A stretch of DNA of 64,000 nt, taken from contig NZ_PDWP01000023.1 of assembly GCF_010093235.1 (NCBI RefSeq), forward strand, positions 1 to 64,000, given 5' to 3'. Below the pieces are notes generated by a model. It saw only the letters and a list, made by a program, of their open reading frames with translations, was not told the origin of the DNA and did not search any database. The number at the start of each line of letters is the position of its first letter. The stretch's first letter is position 1. Shown here piece by piece: positions 1 through 7,931 of this stretch. This DNA comes from Pseudoxanthomonas suwonensis (GTDB lineage: Bacteria; Pseudomonadota; Gammaproteobacteria; Xanthomonadales; Xanthomonadaceae). A program made the position numbers and the translations under genes.

Positions 1-95
1 AGGAACGACCGAAGAAGACCTTGGGCGGTCTGACGCCGGCCGCTTATGCCGAACAGTTGGCGGCCAAAGCCGCTACGATGAAACCCGGACTCTAA
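1..95 (+). CDS. IS3-family transposase (OrfB), C-terminal fragment
   Basis: The window opens inside a reading frame (codons from base 3) whose last 30 residues end in TAA at 93-95. They contain RPKKTLGGLTPAAYAEQLAA, the typical C-terminal end of IS3-family OrfB integrases, which insert DNA through a DDE catalytic core. The core itself lies left of the window, so whether the element is intact cannot be judged. A short GC-rich hairpin follows the stop codon. Confidence 0.8.
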   Translation, partial: ERPKKTLGGLTPAAYAEQLAAKAATMKPGL

Positions 96-125
96 AGAGC
101 CCCGCTACTGAAAGCGGGGGGACGT
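1..125 (+). mobile_element. Right end of an IS3-family insertion sequence
   Basis: The transposase 3' end is followed by a hairpin (CCCCGCT at 100-106 pairing with AGCGGGG at 113-119) and then GGACGTC, which looks like the terminal part of the element. The exact boundary is inferred because the left end and target duplication are outside the window. Confidence 0.5.
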
Positions 126-164
126 CGCCGGGGCCGCATCAGGCAGAATGGCCGCCTCCCCCGC

Positions 165-398
165 ATGAACCGGATGGTCATGGACGTTGAAGATGTAATG
201 CGCGCCGCGCTGCTCGAAGCCGGTTATGGCCCCGACGTGGTGGGCTCGGCGCTGCCGCGGATCATGCGCATCCTGCAGGCCGAGGACGTGCGCCTGGAGG
301 TCGGCCGCACCCTGTCGCGCAAGGAACGCGAGTACGTGCGCGTGCAGCTGGAGATCGGCCTGACCGTTCCCGAGATCGTTACCAGCTTGAAGCGCTGA
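165..398 (+). CDS. Small conserved-looking hypothetical protein, 77 aa
   Basis: No function is recognised. The 77-residue product is soluble and mixed-charge, with no signal peptide or membrane segment. Its C-terminal third (VQLEIGLTVPEIVTSLKR) has the amphipathic pattern of a helical, possibly helix-turn-helix-like, segment. Four methionines in the first twelve residues (codons at 165, 174, 180 and 198) leave the start uncertain, and no clear Shine-Dalgarno site precedes any of them. It stands alone between the IS end and a convergent peptidase gene. It could be a chance frame in GC-rich DNA, although its composition looks protein-like. Confidence 0.45.
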   Translation: MNRMVMDVEDVMRAALLEAGYGPDVVGSALPRIMRILQAEDVRLEVGRTLSRKEREYVRVQLEIGLTVPEIVTSLKR

Positions 399-544
399 CG
401 GTTGCGGGGTTGCATCCCGGCATCGCGCTTACGAAAAGTCCCTCTCCCGTGGGGGGCGGGGCGGGACAGGGTCGGTTGCTGTCTGATGTAGCCGGTGCCC
501 AGCCCTCTCCCTGGCCTTTTCCGACTGGAGGGGGAGGAAAGAAG

Positions 545-566
545 AAGGCCCGCTTGCGCGGGCCTT
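545..566 (-). terminator. Rho-independent terminator of dcp
   Basis: AAGGCCCGC and GCGGGCCTT form a nine-base stem around a four-base loop. On the minus strand it is followed by TTCTTCTTTCC. It lies 27 bases downstream of the dcp stop codon. The preceding intergenic stretch (about 430-540) contains other C/G-run hairpins of the CCCTCTCC type and no gene. Confidence 0.75.
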
Positions 567-593
567 CCTGCTGCTGCGATGCCGGCGCGCGGC

Positions 594-2741
594 TTACTTC
601 AGGCCGCGGAACTCCAGCAGCGGCTCCACGCTCGGCTCCTTGCCGCGGAACTCGCGGTAGGCCTTGGCCAGGTCGCGGGAGTGGCCGATGGAGAGGATCT
701 TCTCGCGGAAGATCTTGCCGTTCTCGCGGGTCAGGCCGCCGTTTTCGCGGAACCACTGGAAGGCGTCGTGATCCAGCACCTCGGCGCCGAAGTAGGCGTA
801 GTAGCCAGCCGCGTAGCCGCCGCCCCAGATGTGGCTGAAGTAGTTGGTGCGGTAGCGCGGCGGAACCGCGGCCAGGTCCACCTTGTACCTGGCCAGGGCC
901 TCCTTCTCGAACGCGTCCACGTCCTTCTTCGCGTCGCCGGCCGGCAGGGTGTGCCAGGCCAGGTCGAGCAGCGCCGCCGACAGGTACTCGGTGGTGGCGT
1001 AGCCCTGGTTGAAGGTACGGGCGCGCACGATCTTCTCCACCAGTTCCTCCGGCATCGGCTCGCCGGTCTGGTGGTGCTTGGCATAGTTGGCGAACACCTT
1101 CGGGTCCAGCGCCCAGTGCTCGTTGAACTGCGAGGGGAACTCGACGAAGTCGCGCGGCACATTGGTGCCGGCTACGCTCGGGTAGGTCGTCTTCGAGAAG
1201 ATGCCGTGCAGGGCGTGGCCGAACTCGTGGAACAGGGTGGTGACGTCGTCGAAGCTCAGCAGCGCCGGCTGGCCGGGCGCGGGCTTGGTGAAGTTTTCGA
1301 CGTTGTAGATCACCGGGATGGCGCCGGTCAGGCCGTCCTGCTCGACGAAGTTGCCCATCCATGCGCCACCCTGCTTGCTGTCGCGCTTGAACGGGTCGAG
1401 GTAGAACAGCGCCAGCTGGGTGCCGTCCTCGTCGAACACGTCGAACACGCGCACGTCGGGATGGTAGACCGGCAGGTCGGTGCGTTCCTTCAGGGTGATG
1501 CCGTACAGCTGGTTGGCGGCGAAGAACACGCCGTCCTCGAGCACGCGGTCGAGCTCGAAGTACGGCTTGATCTGCGACTCGTCCAGGTCGTACTCGGCCT
1601 TGCGCACCTGCTCGGCGTAGAAGTCCCAGTCGGCGGCGCCGGCGGTAAAGCCGCCGCCCTGCTGGTCGACCACCGACTGGATCCTGGCCAGCTCGGCGCG
1701 GGCGCGGGCGGTGGCCGCCGGCACGGTGTCGGTCAGCAGCTTCAGCGCCACTTCCGGAGTGCCGGCCATCTGGTCGGCGATGGAGTAGGCGGCGTAGTTC
1801 CCGTAGCCGAGCAGCTGCGCCTTGCGCGCACGCAGTTCGGCCAGGCGCTGGATGGTGGCGCGGGTGTCGTTGGCGTCGCCCTTGGCGGCGCGGTTCATCG
1901 AGGCGGCCAGCACCTCCTCGCGCAGGCTGCGGTCCTTCAGCGAGCCGAGCACCGGCTGCTGGGTGGTGTTCTGCAGCACCAGCAGCCAGCCTTCCTTGCC
2001 CGCGGCCTTGGCGGCCTCGGCGGCGGCGGCGATCGTGCCTTCGTCCAGGCCGTCCAGGCGTGCCTTGTCGGTCACCAGCACGCCGCCGGCATTGGTCGCG
2101 GCCAGCAGCTTGTTGCCGAAGGCGGTGGTCAGCGAGGACTCCTCGCTGTTGAGCTTGCGCAGCTCGGCCTGGTCGGCTTCCGACAGCAGGGCGCCGGCGC
2201 GCACGAAGGCGTCGTACTTGTGCTCGACCAGGGTCTTCTGCTCCTCGGTCAGGCCCAGGCTGTCGCGCTGGTCGTAGATCGCCTTGACCCGGGCGAACAG
2301 CTTCGGATCCAGGTGGATCGCGTCGCTGTGCTCGGCCAGCTTCGGCGCCAGGGCTTCCTCGGCGGCCTGGATGGTCGGGTTGGTGTGGGCCGAGGCCATG
2401 GCGAAGAACACCGTCACGGCGCGGTTCACCAGCGCGCCGCTGCGCTCCAGCGCCTCGAAGGTGTTGGCGAAGGTCGGCGGCTCGGGGTTGTCGGCGATGG
2501 CGCGCACCTCGGCCAGGTGCTGGCGCATGCCTTCCTCGATGGCCGGCTGGTAGTCGCGGTCGCTGATGCGGTCGAACGGCGGCGCCTGGAAGGGCAGGGG
2601 GCTGGCGGCCAGCAGGGCGTTGTCGCCCAGGACGGCGGTGGCGGAACTGGAATCGGGCATGGCGTTGTCGTTGGCGGAACGGTCGCCACAGGCGGTAAGG
2701 GCCAGGGCGATCGCCGAGGAAAGTAGCAGCTTGCGCAGCAT
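594..2741 (-). CDS. dcp: Peptidyl-dipeptidase Dcp, M3 family, lipoprotein
   Basis: A 715-residue M3 zinc metallopeptidase that removes dipeptides from peptide C-termini. The zinc site HEFGH is at residues 505-509, and the third ligand is E534 in DFVEFPSQ, 25 residues after the second histidine as expected for the family. The N-terminus is a lipoprotein signal ending in LTAC (Cys18), so the enzyme is probably anchored in the periplasm or outer membrane. E. coli Dcp lacks such an anchor, but Xanthomonad homologues often have one. It is a single gene with a good terminator and reads away from the DUF378 gene upstream. Confidence 0.93.
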   Translation of the reverse strand: MLRKLLLSSAIALALTACGDRSANDNAMPDSSSATAVLGDNALLAASPLPFQAPPFDRISDRDYQPAIEEGMRQHLAEVRAIADNPEPPTFANTFEALERSGALVNRAVTVFFAMASAHTNPTIQAAEEALAPKLAEHSDAIHLDPKLFARVKAIYDQRDSLGLTEEQKTLVEHKYDAFVRAGALLSEADQAELRKLNSEESSLTTAFGNKLLAATNAGGVLVTDKARLDGLDEGTIAAAAEAAKAAGKEGWLLVLQNTTQQPVLGSLKDRSLREEVLAASMNRAAKGDANDTRATIQRLAELRARKAQLLGYGNYAAYSIADQMAGTPEVALKLLTDTVPAATARARAELARIQSVVDQQGGGFTAGAADWDFYAEQVRKAEYDLDESQIKPYFELDRVLEDGVFFAANQLYGITLKERTDLPVYHPDVRVFDVFDEDGTQLALFYLDPFKRDSKQGGAWMGNFVEQDGLTGAIPVIYNVENFTKPAPGQPALLSFDDVTTLFHEFGHALHGIFSKTTYPSVAGTNVPRDFVEFPSQFNEHWALDPKVFANYAKHHQTGEPMPEELVEKIVRARTFNQGYATTEYLSAALLDLAWHTLPAGDAKKDVDAFEKEALARYKVDLAAVPPRYRTNYFSHIWGGGYAAGYYAYFGAEVLDHDAFQWFRENGGLTRENGKIFREKILSIGHSRDLAKAYREFRGKEPSVEPLLEFRGLK

Positions 2742-2856
2742 GTAGGGCTCCGGAGGGGCCGGTCAGGATCGCCGGCCATCGTCCCAGCATGCGCCGCCCG
2801 GTGGAAGCGCAGGCAGTGCCGGAGGTCCCGGACCGGCGGCAGCGCGTGCAAAAGGA

Positions 2857-2888
2857 AGGCCGCCCGGCGTGGCAACGCCGGACGGCCT
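2857..2888 (-). terminator. Terminator of the fasciclin-DUF378 transcript
   Basis: AGGCCGCCCGGCGT pairs with ACGCCGGACGGCCT (one mismatch) around GGCA. On the minus strand it runs into CCTTTTG. It lies 33 bases after the DUF378 stop, so it closes that transcript before dcp. Confidence 0.7.
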
Positions 2889-2921
2889 GGGCTGGCGGGA
2901 CCGGGACGGCCGCCGCCGGGC

Positions 2922-3155
2922 TCAGCGGTGGGTATGGGCCTGGGCGTGGACCTCGCCGGTGTTGCCGGCGCGCAGCAGCGGTCCGATCTGCCACAGGGCG
3001 GACACGCCGACCAGGGTGTAGACCACCCGGGCCAGCGCGGCATCCTGGCCGCCGAAGATGGCCGCGACCAGGTCGAACTGGGCCAGGCCGACCAGGCCCC
3101 AGTTGATGCCGCCGATGATCACGAGGGCGAGGGTGATGAGGTTGAGGGTTTTCAT
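2922..3155 (-). CDS. DUF378 family small membrane protein
   Basis: 77 residues with two hydrophobic segments (about residues 5-35 and 42-62) and the DUF378 hallmark GGINWGLVGL near residues 15-24, plus FDLVAAIFGG. Family members are small inner-membrane proteins of unknown role. Its ATG follows a CGGAG-type ribosome site and starts 32 bases after the fasciclin gene stop, so the two are almost certainly co-transcribed. The C-terminus ends in a His-containing polar tail. Through the shared upstream region it may be controlled by the divergent cobalamin-binding MerR regulator. Confidence 0.85.
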   Translation of the reverse strand: MKTLNLITLALVIIGGINWGLVGLAQFDLVAAIFGGQDAALARVVYTLVGVSALWQIGPLLRAGNTGEVHAQAHTHR

Positions 3156-3187
3156 GCTGGACTCCGTGGGGTTGGGCGGGCCGATGC

Positions 3188-3733
3188 TCAGCCCTCGGGG
3201 ATGAGGACCGTGTCGATCACGTGGATGACGCCATTGCTCGCGGCGACATCGGTTGCAGTAACCCGGGCGCCGTCGACGGTCACGCCATCGCCGGAGGCGG
3301 CGATGGCCAGGTTCCCGCCCTGCACCGTGGTGGCCGAATCCATCGCGGCGACGCGCGATGCCGGAACCTTGCCGGGGACCACGTGGTAGGTGAGCACCTT
3401 CACCAGCTGCTGACGGTTCTCCGGCTTGAGCAGGTTCTCGACGGTGCCAGCCGGCAGCTTCGCGAACGCGGCGTCGGTGGGCGCGAACACGGTGAACGGG
3501 CCGGGACCCTTGAGCGTGTCGACCAGGCCAGCGGCCTTGAGCGCCGCGGCCAGGGTGTTGAACTGGCCGGCCGCCACGGCGGTATCGACGATATCGGCCT
3601 GGGCGCGGGTGTTGGCGCTGGTTGCCTTGGCGGTCTGGCCGGCGAAGGCCACGGGGCTGGCCAGGCCCAGGACGAGGGCGGCGGCCAGCACACGCAGCAG
3701 CTGCGGGCGGTTGGAACGGGCGTTGCGGGACAT
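3188..3733 (-). CDS. Secreted fasciclin (FAS1)-domain protein
   Basis: 181 residues: a signal peptide (hydrophobic core [20 protein letters not shown], cleavage after AFA) followed by one FAS1 domain. The FAS1 boxes are visible: [10 protein letters not shown] around residues 84-93, [10 protein letters not shown] around 120-129 and [13 protein letters not shown] at the end. FAS1 domains mediate adhesion or surface interactions; the specific role is unknown. The ATG at 3733 was chosen because it directly precedes a normal signal sequence; the longer frame upstream would run through the divergent regulator. It heads a two-gene transcript with the DUF378 gene. The putative operator at 3808-3824 lies 75-91 bases upstream. 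Confidence 0.9.
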   Translation of the reverse strand: MSRNARSNRPQLLRVLAAALVLGLASPVAFAGQTAKATSANTRAQADIVDTAVAAGQFNTLAAALKAAGLVDTLKGPGPFTVFAPTDAAFAKLPAGTVENLLKPENRQQLVKVLTYHVVPGKVPASRVAAMDSATTVQGGNLAIAASGDGVTVDGARVTATDVAASNGVIHVIDTVLIPEG

Positions 3734-3807
3734 GGACGGCTCCGGTGGTATTGGGGAACGTGTCCAGTCTTGGGGCGGCGCCGTTACCCGCATGTCCAAC
3801 CAGGCCA

Positions 3808-3824
3808 TGTACAAGCCATGTACA
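3808..3824. promoter_or_regulatory. Putative CarH/LitR-type operator: two TGTACA direct repeats at 11-bp spacing
   Basis: TGTACA occurs at 3808-3813 and again at 3819-3824, exactly 11 bases apart, inside the only divergent promoter region between the fasciclin operon and the MerR/B12 regulator. Known CarH operators consist of 11-bp direct repeats with a T..ACA core, and LitR-family sites are built on TGTACA. On the minus strand the left motif reads TTGTACA and could double as the -35 of the fasciclin promoter. A third repeat at the same phase is not convincing. Confidence 0.6.
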
Positions 3825-3847
3825 TCGCGTGCCCTAGCCTCCGCTGC

Positions 3848-4798
3848 ATGTATCCGGTCAAGGTCGCTTCCACGCTCACCGGGCTGACGCCCGAGACCCT
3901 GCGCGCGTGGGAGCGCAGGCACGCTGCCGTGGTCCCGCACCGCGAGGGCGGGCGGCGTCTGTACGACGCGACGATGATCGAGCGCATCACCCGCCTGCAC
4001 CGCCTGACCGCACGCGGCCATCCGATCCGCGACCTGGCGACGCTCGACGACGCGGCCCTGGATGCGCTGCTCGAGCAGAGCCGGCAGACCGGCTACGGAG
4101 CCCTGGAAACCCTGCCCGAGCGGATGCTGGACGCGGTGGCCGACTACCGCGTGGACCAGTTCGACCGCGACCTTTCGATCGCCATCGCCACCCTGCCGGT
4201 CCCGGTACTGGTGTCGCGGGTGGTGATGCCGCTGCTGCGCGAGGTCGGCCTGCGCTGGGCCGACGGCCGCCTGGCGATCGCCCAGGAGCGGCTGGTCAGC
4301 AGCCTGCTGCGCACGCGCCTGCTGTCGATCCTCAACCAGCATCCGCGCGAGCAGCGGCCGCGGGTGCTGTTCGCGACCCTGCCGGGCGAGCCGCACGAAC
4401 TGGGCCTGCTGGGTGCGGCGCTGCTGGCGTACGAGGCCGCCGCTCCGGTGCTCTACCTGGGCACCGAACTGCCGGCGGAGGAACTGGTGCGGGTGGCCAC
4501 GCGCCTGGATGCAGGTGCGGTGGCGGTCAGTTCGGTCGATCCGGGCCAGGCGCGCGAAGCGCTGGCGCAGCTGCGCGTGCTGGATGCCGGACTGCCGGCG
4601 CACGTGCCGGTCTGGCTGGGCGGCGCCAACGCGCGCTACCTGGGCGAGGACCTGGGGAGCGCGCGGGTGGAGGCGATCACCGATCCGCAGGCGCTGGCGC
4701 GGCGCCTGCAGCGGATGGAAGCGGCGGCCGCGCGCCGCCTGCGCGGGACAGGCGGCGGCGGACGACGCAAGGCGGTCAGTCCGCCAGCAGGCGGTTGA
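3848..4798 (+). CDS. MerR-family regulator with cobalamin-binding domain (CarH/LitR-like)
   Basis: 316 residues. Residues 1-70 are a MerR winged helix ([15 protein letters not shown]), about 85-165 a B12-binding helical bundle, and about 170-285 a Rossmann-type B12 domain. The lower axial ligand motif ExHxxG is intact (E181, H183, G186). The capping motif Wx9EH of AdoB12-dependent CarH is W137-x9-E147-R148, so the histidine is replaced by Arg, and the residue after the Trp is Ala rather than His. CarH/LitR proteins repress in the dark as AdoB12-bound tetramers and release DNA on photolysis; whether this one does so is inference. An in-frame ATG at 3818 would overlap the operator, so 3848 is preferred. 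Its 3' end overlaps htpG convergently by 23 bases. Confidence 0.87.
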   Translation: MYPVKVASTLTGLTPETLRAWERRHAAVVPHREGGRRLYDATMIERITRLHRLTARGHPIRDLATLDDAALDALLEQSRQTGYGALETLPERMLDAVADYRVDQFDRDLSIAIATLPVPVLVSRVVMPLLREVGLRWADGRLAIAQERLVSSLLRTRLLSILNQHPREQRPRVLFATLPGEPHELGLLGAALLAYEAAAPVLYLGTELPAEELVRVATRLDAGAVAVSSVDPGQAREALAQLRVLDAGLPAHVPVWLGGANARYLGEDLGSARVEAITDPQALARRLQRMEAAAARRLRGTGGGGRRKAVSPPAGG

Positions 4799-6668
4799 TC
4801 CGCTGCACGAAGGCCGCCGGATCGGCCAGCGGCGCGCCGGCGGTCAGCTGCGCCTGCTCCAGCAGCAGCGTCGCCAGGTCGCCGGCCTGGGTCTCGTCTT
4901 CGGTCGCGCTGATCCGCTGCAGCAGGGCGTGGCGCGGATTGATCTCCAGCGTCGGCAGGCTTTCCGGCCCGGCCTGGCCAGCCTCGCGCAGCAGCCGCGC
5001 CAGGTGCGGCGCCATCTCGTACTCGGCCAGCGCCAGGCAGGCCGGCGAATCGGTCAGGCGCGCGGACACGCGCACGTCCCCGACCTTGCCGTCCAGCAGC
5101 TTCTTCAGCCGCTCCAGCAGCGGCGCGGCAGCCTGGGCAGCCTCCTCCTGCTGCTTCTTCTCGGCCTCGTCCAGCGGCAGCTCGCCCTTGGCCACGTGGC
5201 GCAGCGGCTTGCCGGCGTACTCGTGCAGGTGGCCGACCATCCACTCGTCGATCCGGTCGGACATCAGCAGCACCTCGATGCCCTTGCTGCGGAAGGCCTC
5301 CAGCTGCGGGCTGCCGGCGGCGGCGGCATGGCTGTCGGCGGTGACGTACCAGATCGCGTCCTGGCCGACGGCCATGCGCCCGATGTAGTCGTCCAGCGAC
5401 ACGGTCTGCGCCGCGTCCCCGCCACGGGTGGAGGCGAAGCGCAGCAGCTTCGCGATCCGCTCGCGGTTGGACGGATCCTCGACGATGCCTTCCTTGAGCG
5501 TGTTGCCGAAGGCCTTGAGGAAAGCGGCAAACTTCTCCGGCTCCTCGCGAGAGAGCTTCTCGATGAGGTCGAGCACGCGCTTCACGCAGGCGCCCTTGAT
5601 CCGCTCCAGCTGGCGGTTCTGCTGCAGGATCTCGCGGCTGACGTTGAGCGGCAGGTCGTCGGCATCGACCACGCCGCGCACGAAGCGCAGGTAGTTGGGC
5701 AGCAGCTCCTCGGCCGCGTCCATCACGAACACGCGCTTGATGTACAGCTTCAGCCCCTTGCGCTCGTCGCGCCCGCCCATGAGCACGTCGAACGGCGGCT
5801 GCGAGGGCAGGTAGAGCAGGGTGGTGAAGCTCTGGCTGCCCTCGACGCGGTTATGGGTCCACGCCGCCGGGTCGTTGAAGTCATGACCCAGCGACTTGTA
5901 GAAGCCGCGGTAGTCCTCGTCGCTGATCTCGTTCTTCGGCCGGGTCCACAGCGCCGAGGCACCGTTGACGGTCACCCACTCCGGCGCCTCGCCGTCCTTC
6001 GCTTCCTTCGGCATGCGGATCGGGAAGGCGATGTGGTCGGAGTACTTGCGTACCAGCGAGCGCAGCTTCCAGTCCTCGAGGAACTCGTCCTCGCCGTCCT
6101 TCAGGTGCAGCACGATGGTGGTGCCGTGGCTGTCGAGGGTGGCCGGCTCCAGGGTGTACTCGCCGCGGCCATCGCTTTCCCACTTCACGCCGGCCTCCGC
6201 CGGGGTGCCGGCGCGGCGGGTGAGCACGGTGACCCGGTCGGCGACGACGAAGGCCGAGTAGAAGCCCACGCCGAACTGGCCGATCAGGCGCGCATCAGCC
6301 TTCTGGTTCTCGCCGAGGGCCTCGAGGAAACGGCGGGTGCCGGAGCTGGCGATCGAGCCGATGTTGGCGATCACCTCGTCGCGGTCCATGCCGATGCCGG
6401 TATCGCGGATGCTCAGGGTGCGGGCATCCCGGTCGTGGCTGATCTCGATCCGCAGGTCGCCCTCGCCGGCCAGCAGCTCCGGCTTGCCGATGGCCTCGAA
6501 GCGCAGCTTGTCGCAGGCGTCGGAGGCGTTGGACACCAGCTCGCGCAGGAAGATCTCCTTGTGCGAGTACAGCGAGTGGGTCACCAGGTGCAGTACCTGG
6601 GCCACTTCGGCCTCGAACCGGCGGGTCTCGGAAGCGGGGGCGGACGTTTCGGTGGTCTCGGTGGTCAT
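4776..6668 (-). CDS. htpG: Molecular chaperone HtpG (Hsp90)
   Basis: 630-residue bacterial Hsp90, an ATP-dependent cytoplasmic chaperone. The GHKL ATPase motifs are present: [17 protein letters not shown], the glycine boxes DTGIGM and SSGTRRF, and [11 protein letters not shown], followed by middle and dimerisation domains of normal length. The ATG at 6668 places the conserved start [16 protein letters not shown] about 15 residues in, whereas the longer frame runs upstream into the promoter. A heat-shock type promoter lies 37-64 bases upstream. The stop overlaps the 3' end of the convergent MerR gene by 23 bases. Confidence 0.97.
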   Translation of the reverse strand: MTTETTETSAPASETRRFEAEVAQVLHLVTHSLYSHKEIFLRELVSNASDACDKLRFEAIGKPELLAGEGDLRIEISHDRDARTLSIRDTGIGMDRDEVIANIGSIASSGTRRFLEALGENQKADARLIGQFGVGFYSAFVVADRVTVLTRRAGTPAEAGVKWESDGRGEYTLEPATLDSHGTTIVLHLKDGEDEFLEDWKLRSLVRKYSDHIAFPIRMPKEAKDGEAPEWVTVNGASALWTRPKNEISDEDYRGFYKSLGHDFNDPAAWTHNRVEGSQSFTTLLYLPSQPPFDVLMGGRDERKGLKLYIKRVFVMDAAEELLPNYLRFVRGVVDADDLPLNVSREILQQNRQLERIKGACVKRVLDLIEKLSREEPEKFAAFLKAFGNTLKEGIVEDPSNRERIAKLLRFASTRGGDAAQTVSLDDYIGRMAVGQDAIWYVTADSHAAAAGSPQLEAFRSKGIEVLLMSDRIDEWMVGHLHEYAGKPLRHVAKGELPLDEAEKKQQEEAAQAAAPLLERLKKLLDGKVGDVRVSARLTDSPACLALAEYEMAPHLARLLREAGQAGPESLPTLEINPRHALLQRISATEDETQAGDLATLLLEQAQLTAGAPLADPAAFVQRINRLLAD

Positions 6669-6704
6669 CGGAAGGTCCCTTGGGACGGGGAATGCAGGGG
6701 TCCG

Positions 6705-6732
6705 ATGTGTTGGCGGGACGGCCGTTTTCAAG
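6705..6732 (-). promoter_or_regulatory. Sigma-32 (RpoH)-type promoter of htpG
   Basis: On the minus strand CTTGAAA (6726-6732) matches the RpoH -35 consensus exactly. Thirteen bases further is CAACACAT (6705-6712), a partial match to the CCCCATNT -10 element. Position and gene function both fit heat-shock control. Confidence 0.65.
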
Positions 6733-6746
6733 GTGACGCGGCGCGC

Positions 6747-6846
6747 CGGCGCGTGGCCTGCCAATCTCCATGTCCCCCGGTCCGCCCCCCCGGCCAGAGC
6801 CTCTGCCTTTGCGTCCGGTCGCCAGGCCACGCGCCGCAGCGCTCCA
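6747..6846. repeat. 100-bp element with 14-bp perfect terminal inverted repeats
   Basis: CGGCGCGTGGCCTG at 6747-6760 is the exact reverse complement of CAGGCCACGCGCCG at 6833-6846, with 72 bases between. There is no coding potential inside. The structure resembles a small MITE-like or cruciform-forming element and sits between the htpG promoter and repeat array 1. Confidence 0.55.
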
Positions 6847-6858
6847 CGCATGGCTGCC

Positions 6859-7920
6859 GTAGCCCGGGTAAGCGCAGCGCACCCGGGGGTGTGTCCCGGC
6901 TACGATCCCGGATGCGGCCTTCGGCCTTATCCGGGCTACGCGACGGCGACGCCTCTGGCTTTTCCGGAAGGCTCCCGGCAACGGTCGAGGGCCGGGATGC
7001 GATGCCTGTTGCCCGGAAGTAAAGGAGGAGGCTCCGGCCTCGCGGAGGCCGGAGCCGGGGGACATGGAGGGCAGCAGGCATCGCGTCCCGGCGCCCAGCC
7101 ACGCCCCAGCCCGAGTCCGCGCTCCGTAGCCCGGGTAAGCGAAGCGATCCCCGGGACCACGCGGCCAGGCCACTACGGTGCAGGCCGCCGTAGCCCGGGT
7201 AAGCGCAGCGCACCCGGGGTGTGTCCCGGCTAACGGCCCCGGATGCGGCCTTCGGCCTTATCCGGGCTACGCGACTGCGGTGCTTCTGGCTTTTCCGGAA
7301 GGCTCCCGCACGGTCGAGGCGGGGATGCGATGCCTGTTGCCCGGAAGTAAAGGAGGAGGCTCCGGCCTCGTGGAGGCCGGAGCCGGGGGATGGAGGGCAG
7401 CAGGCATCGCGTCCCGACGCCCAGCCACGTCCCAGCCCGAGTCCGCGCTCCGTAGCCCGGGAATGCGAAGCGCGGCCAGACCGCTACGGTGCAATGGAAC
7501 CAGGCGCCGCCGTCCCCGCCCCGGATGCGGCCTTCGGCCTTATCCGGGCTACGCGACTGCGGTGCTTCTGGCTTTTCCGGAAGGCTCCCGGCAACGGTCG
7601 AGGGCCGGGATGCGATGCCTGTTGCCCGGAAGTAAAGGAGGAGGCTCCGGCCTCGTGGAGGCCGGAGCCGGGGGACATGGAGGGCAGCAGGCATCGCGTC
7701 CCGGTACCCAGCCACGCCCCAGCCCGAGTCTGTGCTCCGTAACCCGGGAAAGCGAAGCGCAGCCAGACCGCTACGGTGCAATGGAACTAGACGCCGCTGC
7801 CCCGCCCCGGATGCGGCCTTCGGCCTTATCCGGGCTACGCGACTGCGACGCTTCCCGGCGCCAGGGGACATGGAGGGCAACAGGCATGGCATCCCGGCGC
7901 CCGGCCACGCCCCAGCCGCT
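6859..7920. repeat. Repeat array 1: GTAG REP palindromes alternating with a 100-bp inverted-repeat module
   Basis: About three and a half tandem units fill the space between htpG and the ABC exporter. GTAG (or GTAA) heads lie at 6859, 7126, 7190, 7452 and 7739. Inverted REPs ending in CTAC close at 6939, 7270, 7552 and 7838. Between them lies a module (6992-7091, about 7320-7416, 7605-7704) whose 23-base ends (CCGGGATGCGATGCCTG...) are near-perfect inverted repeats around an inner hairpin built on GGCTCCGGCCTC. Only the right arm of a fourth copy remains near 7864-7900. GTAG-headed REPs are known from Stenotrophomonas and are linked to RAYT transposases; none is in the window. Frames crossing the array are Pro/Arg-rich chance frames. 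Confidence 0.85.
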
Positions 7921-7931
7921 GGATCACCCGC

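Noticed and set aside
379-2994. 871-codon minus-strand frame over dcp
   Set aside because: Arg/Pro/Ala-rich out-of-frame reading of the peptidase gene with no recognisable domain.
3734-3847. Cobalamin riboswitch near the B12-binding regulator
   Set aside because: The intergenic region is too short and has no B12-box-like sequence; only the TGTACA repeats stand out.
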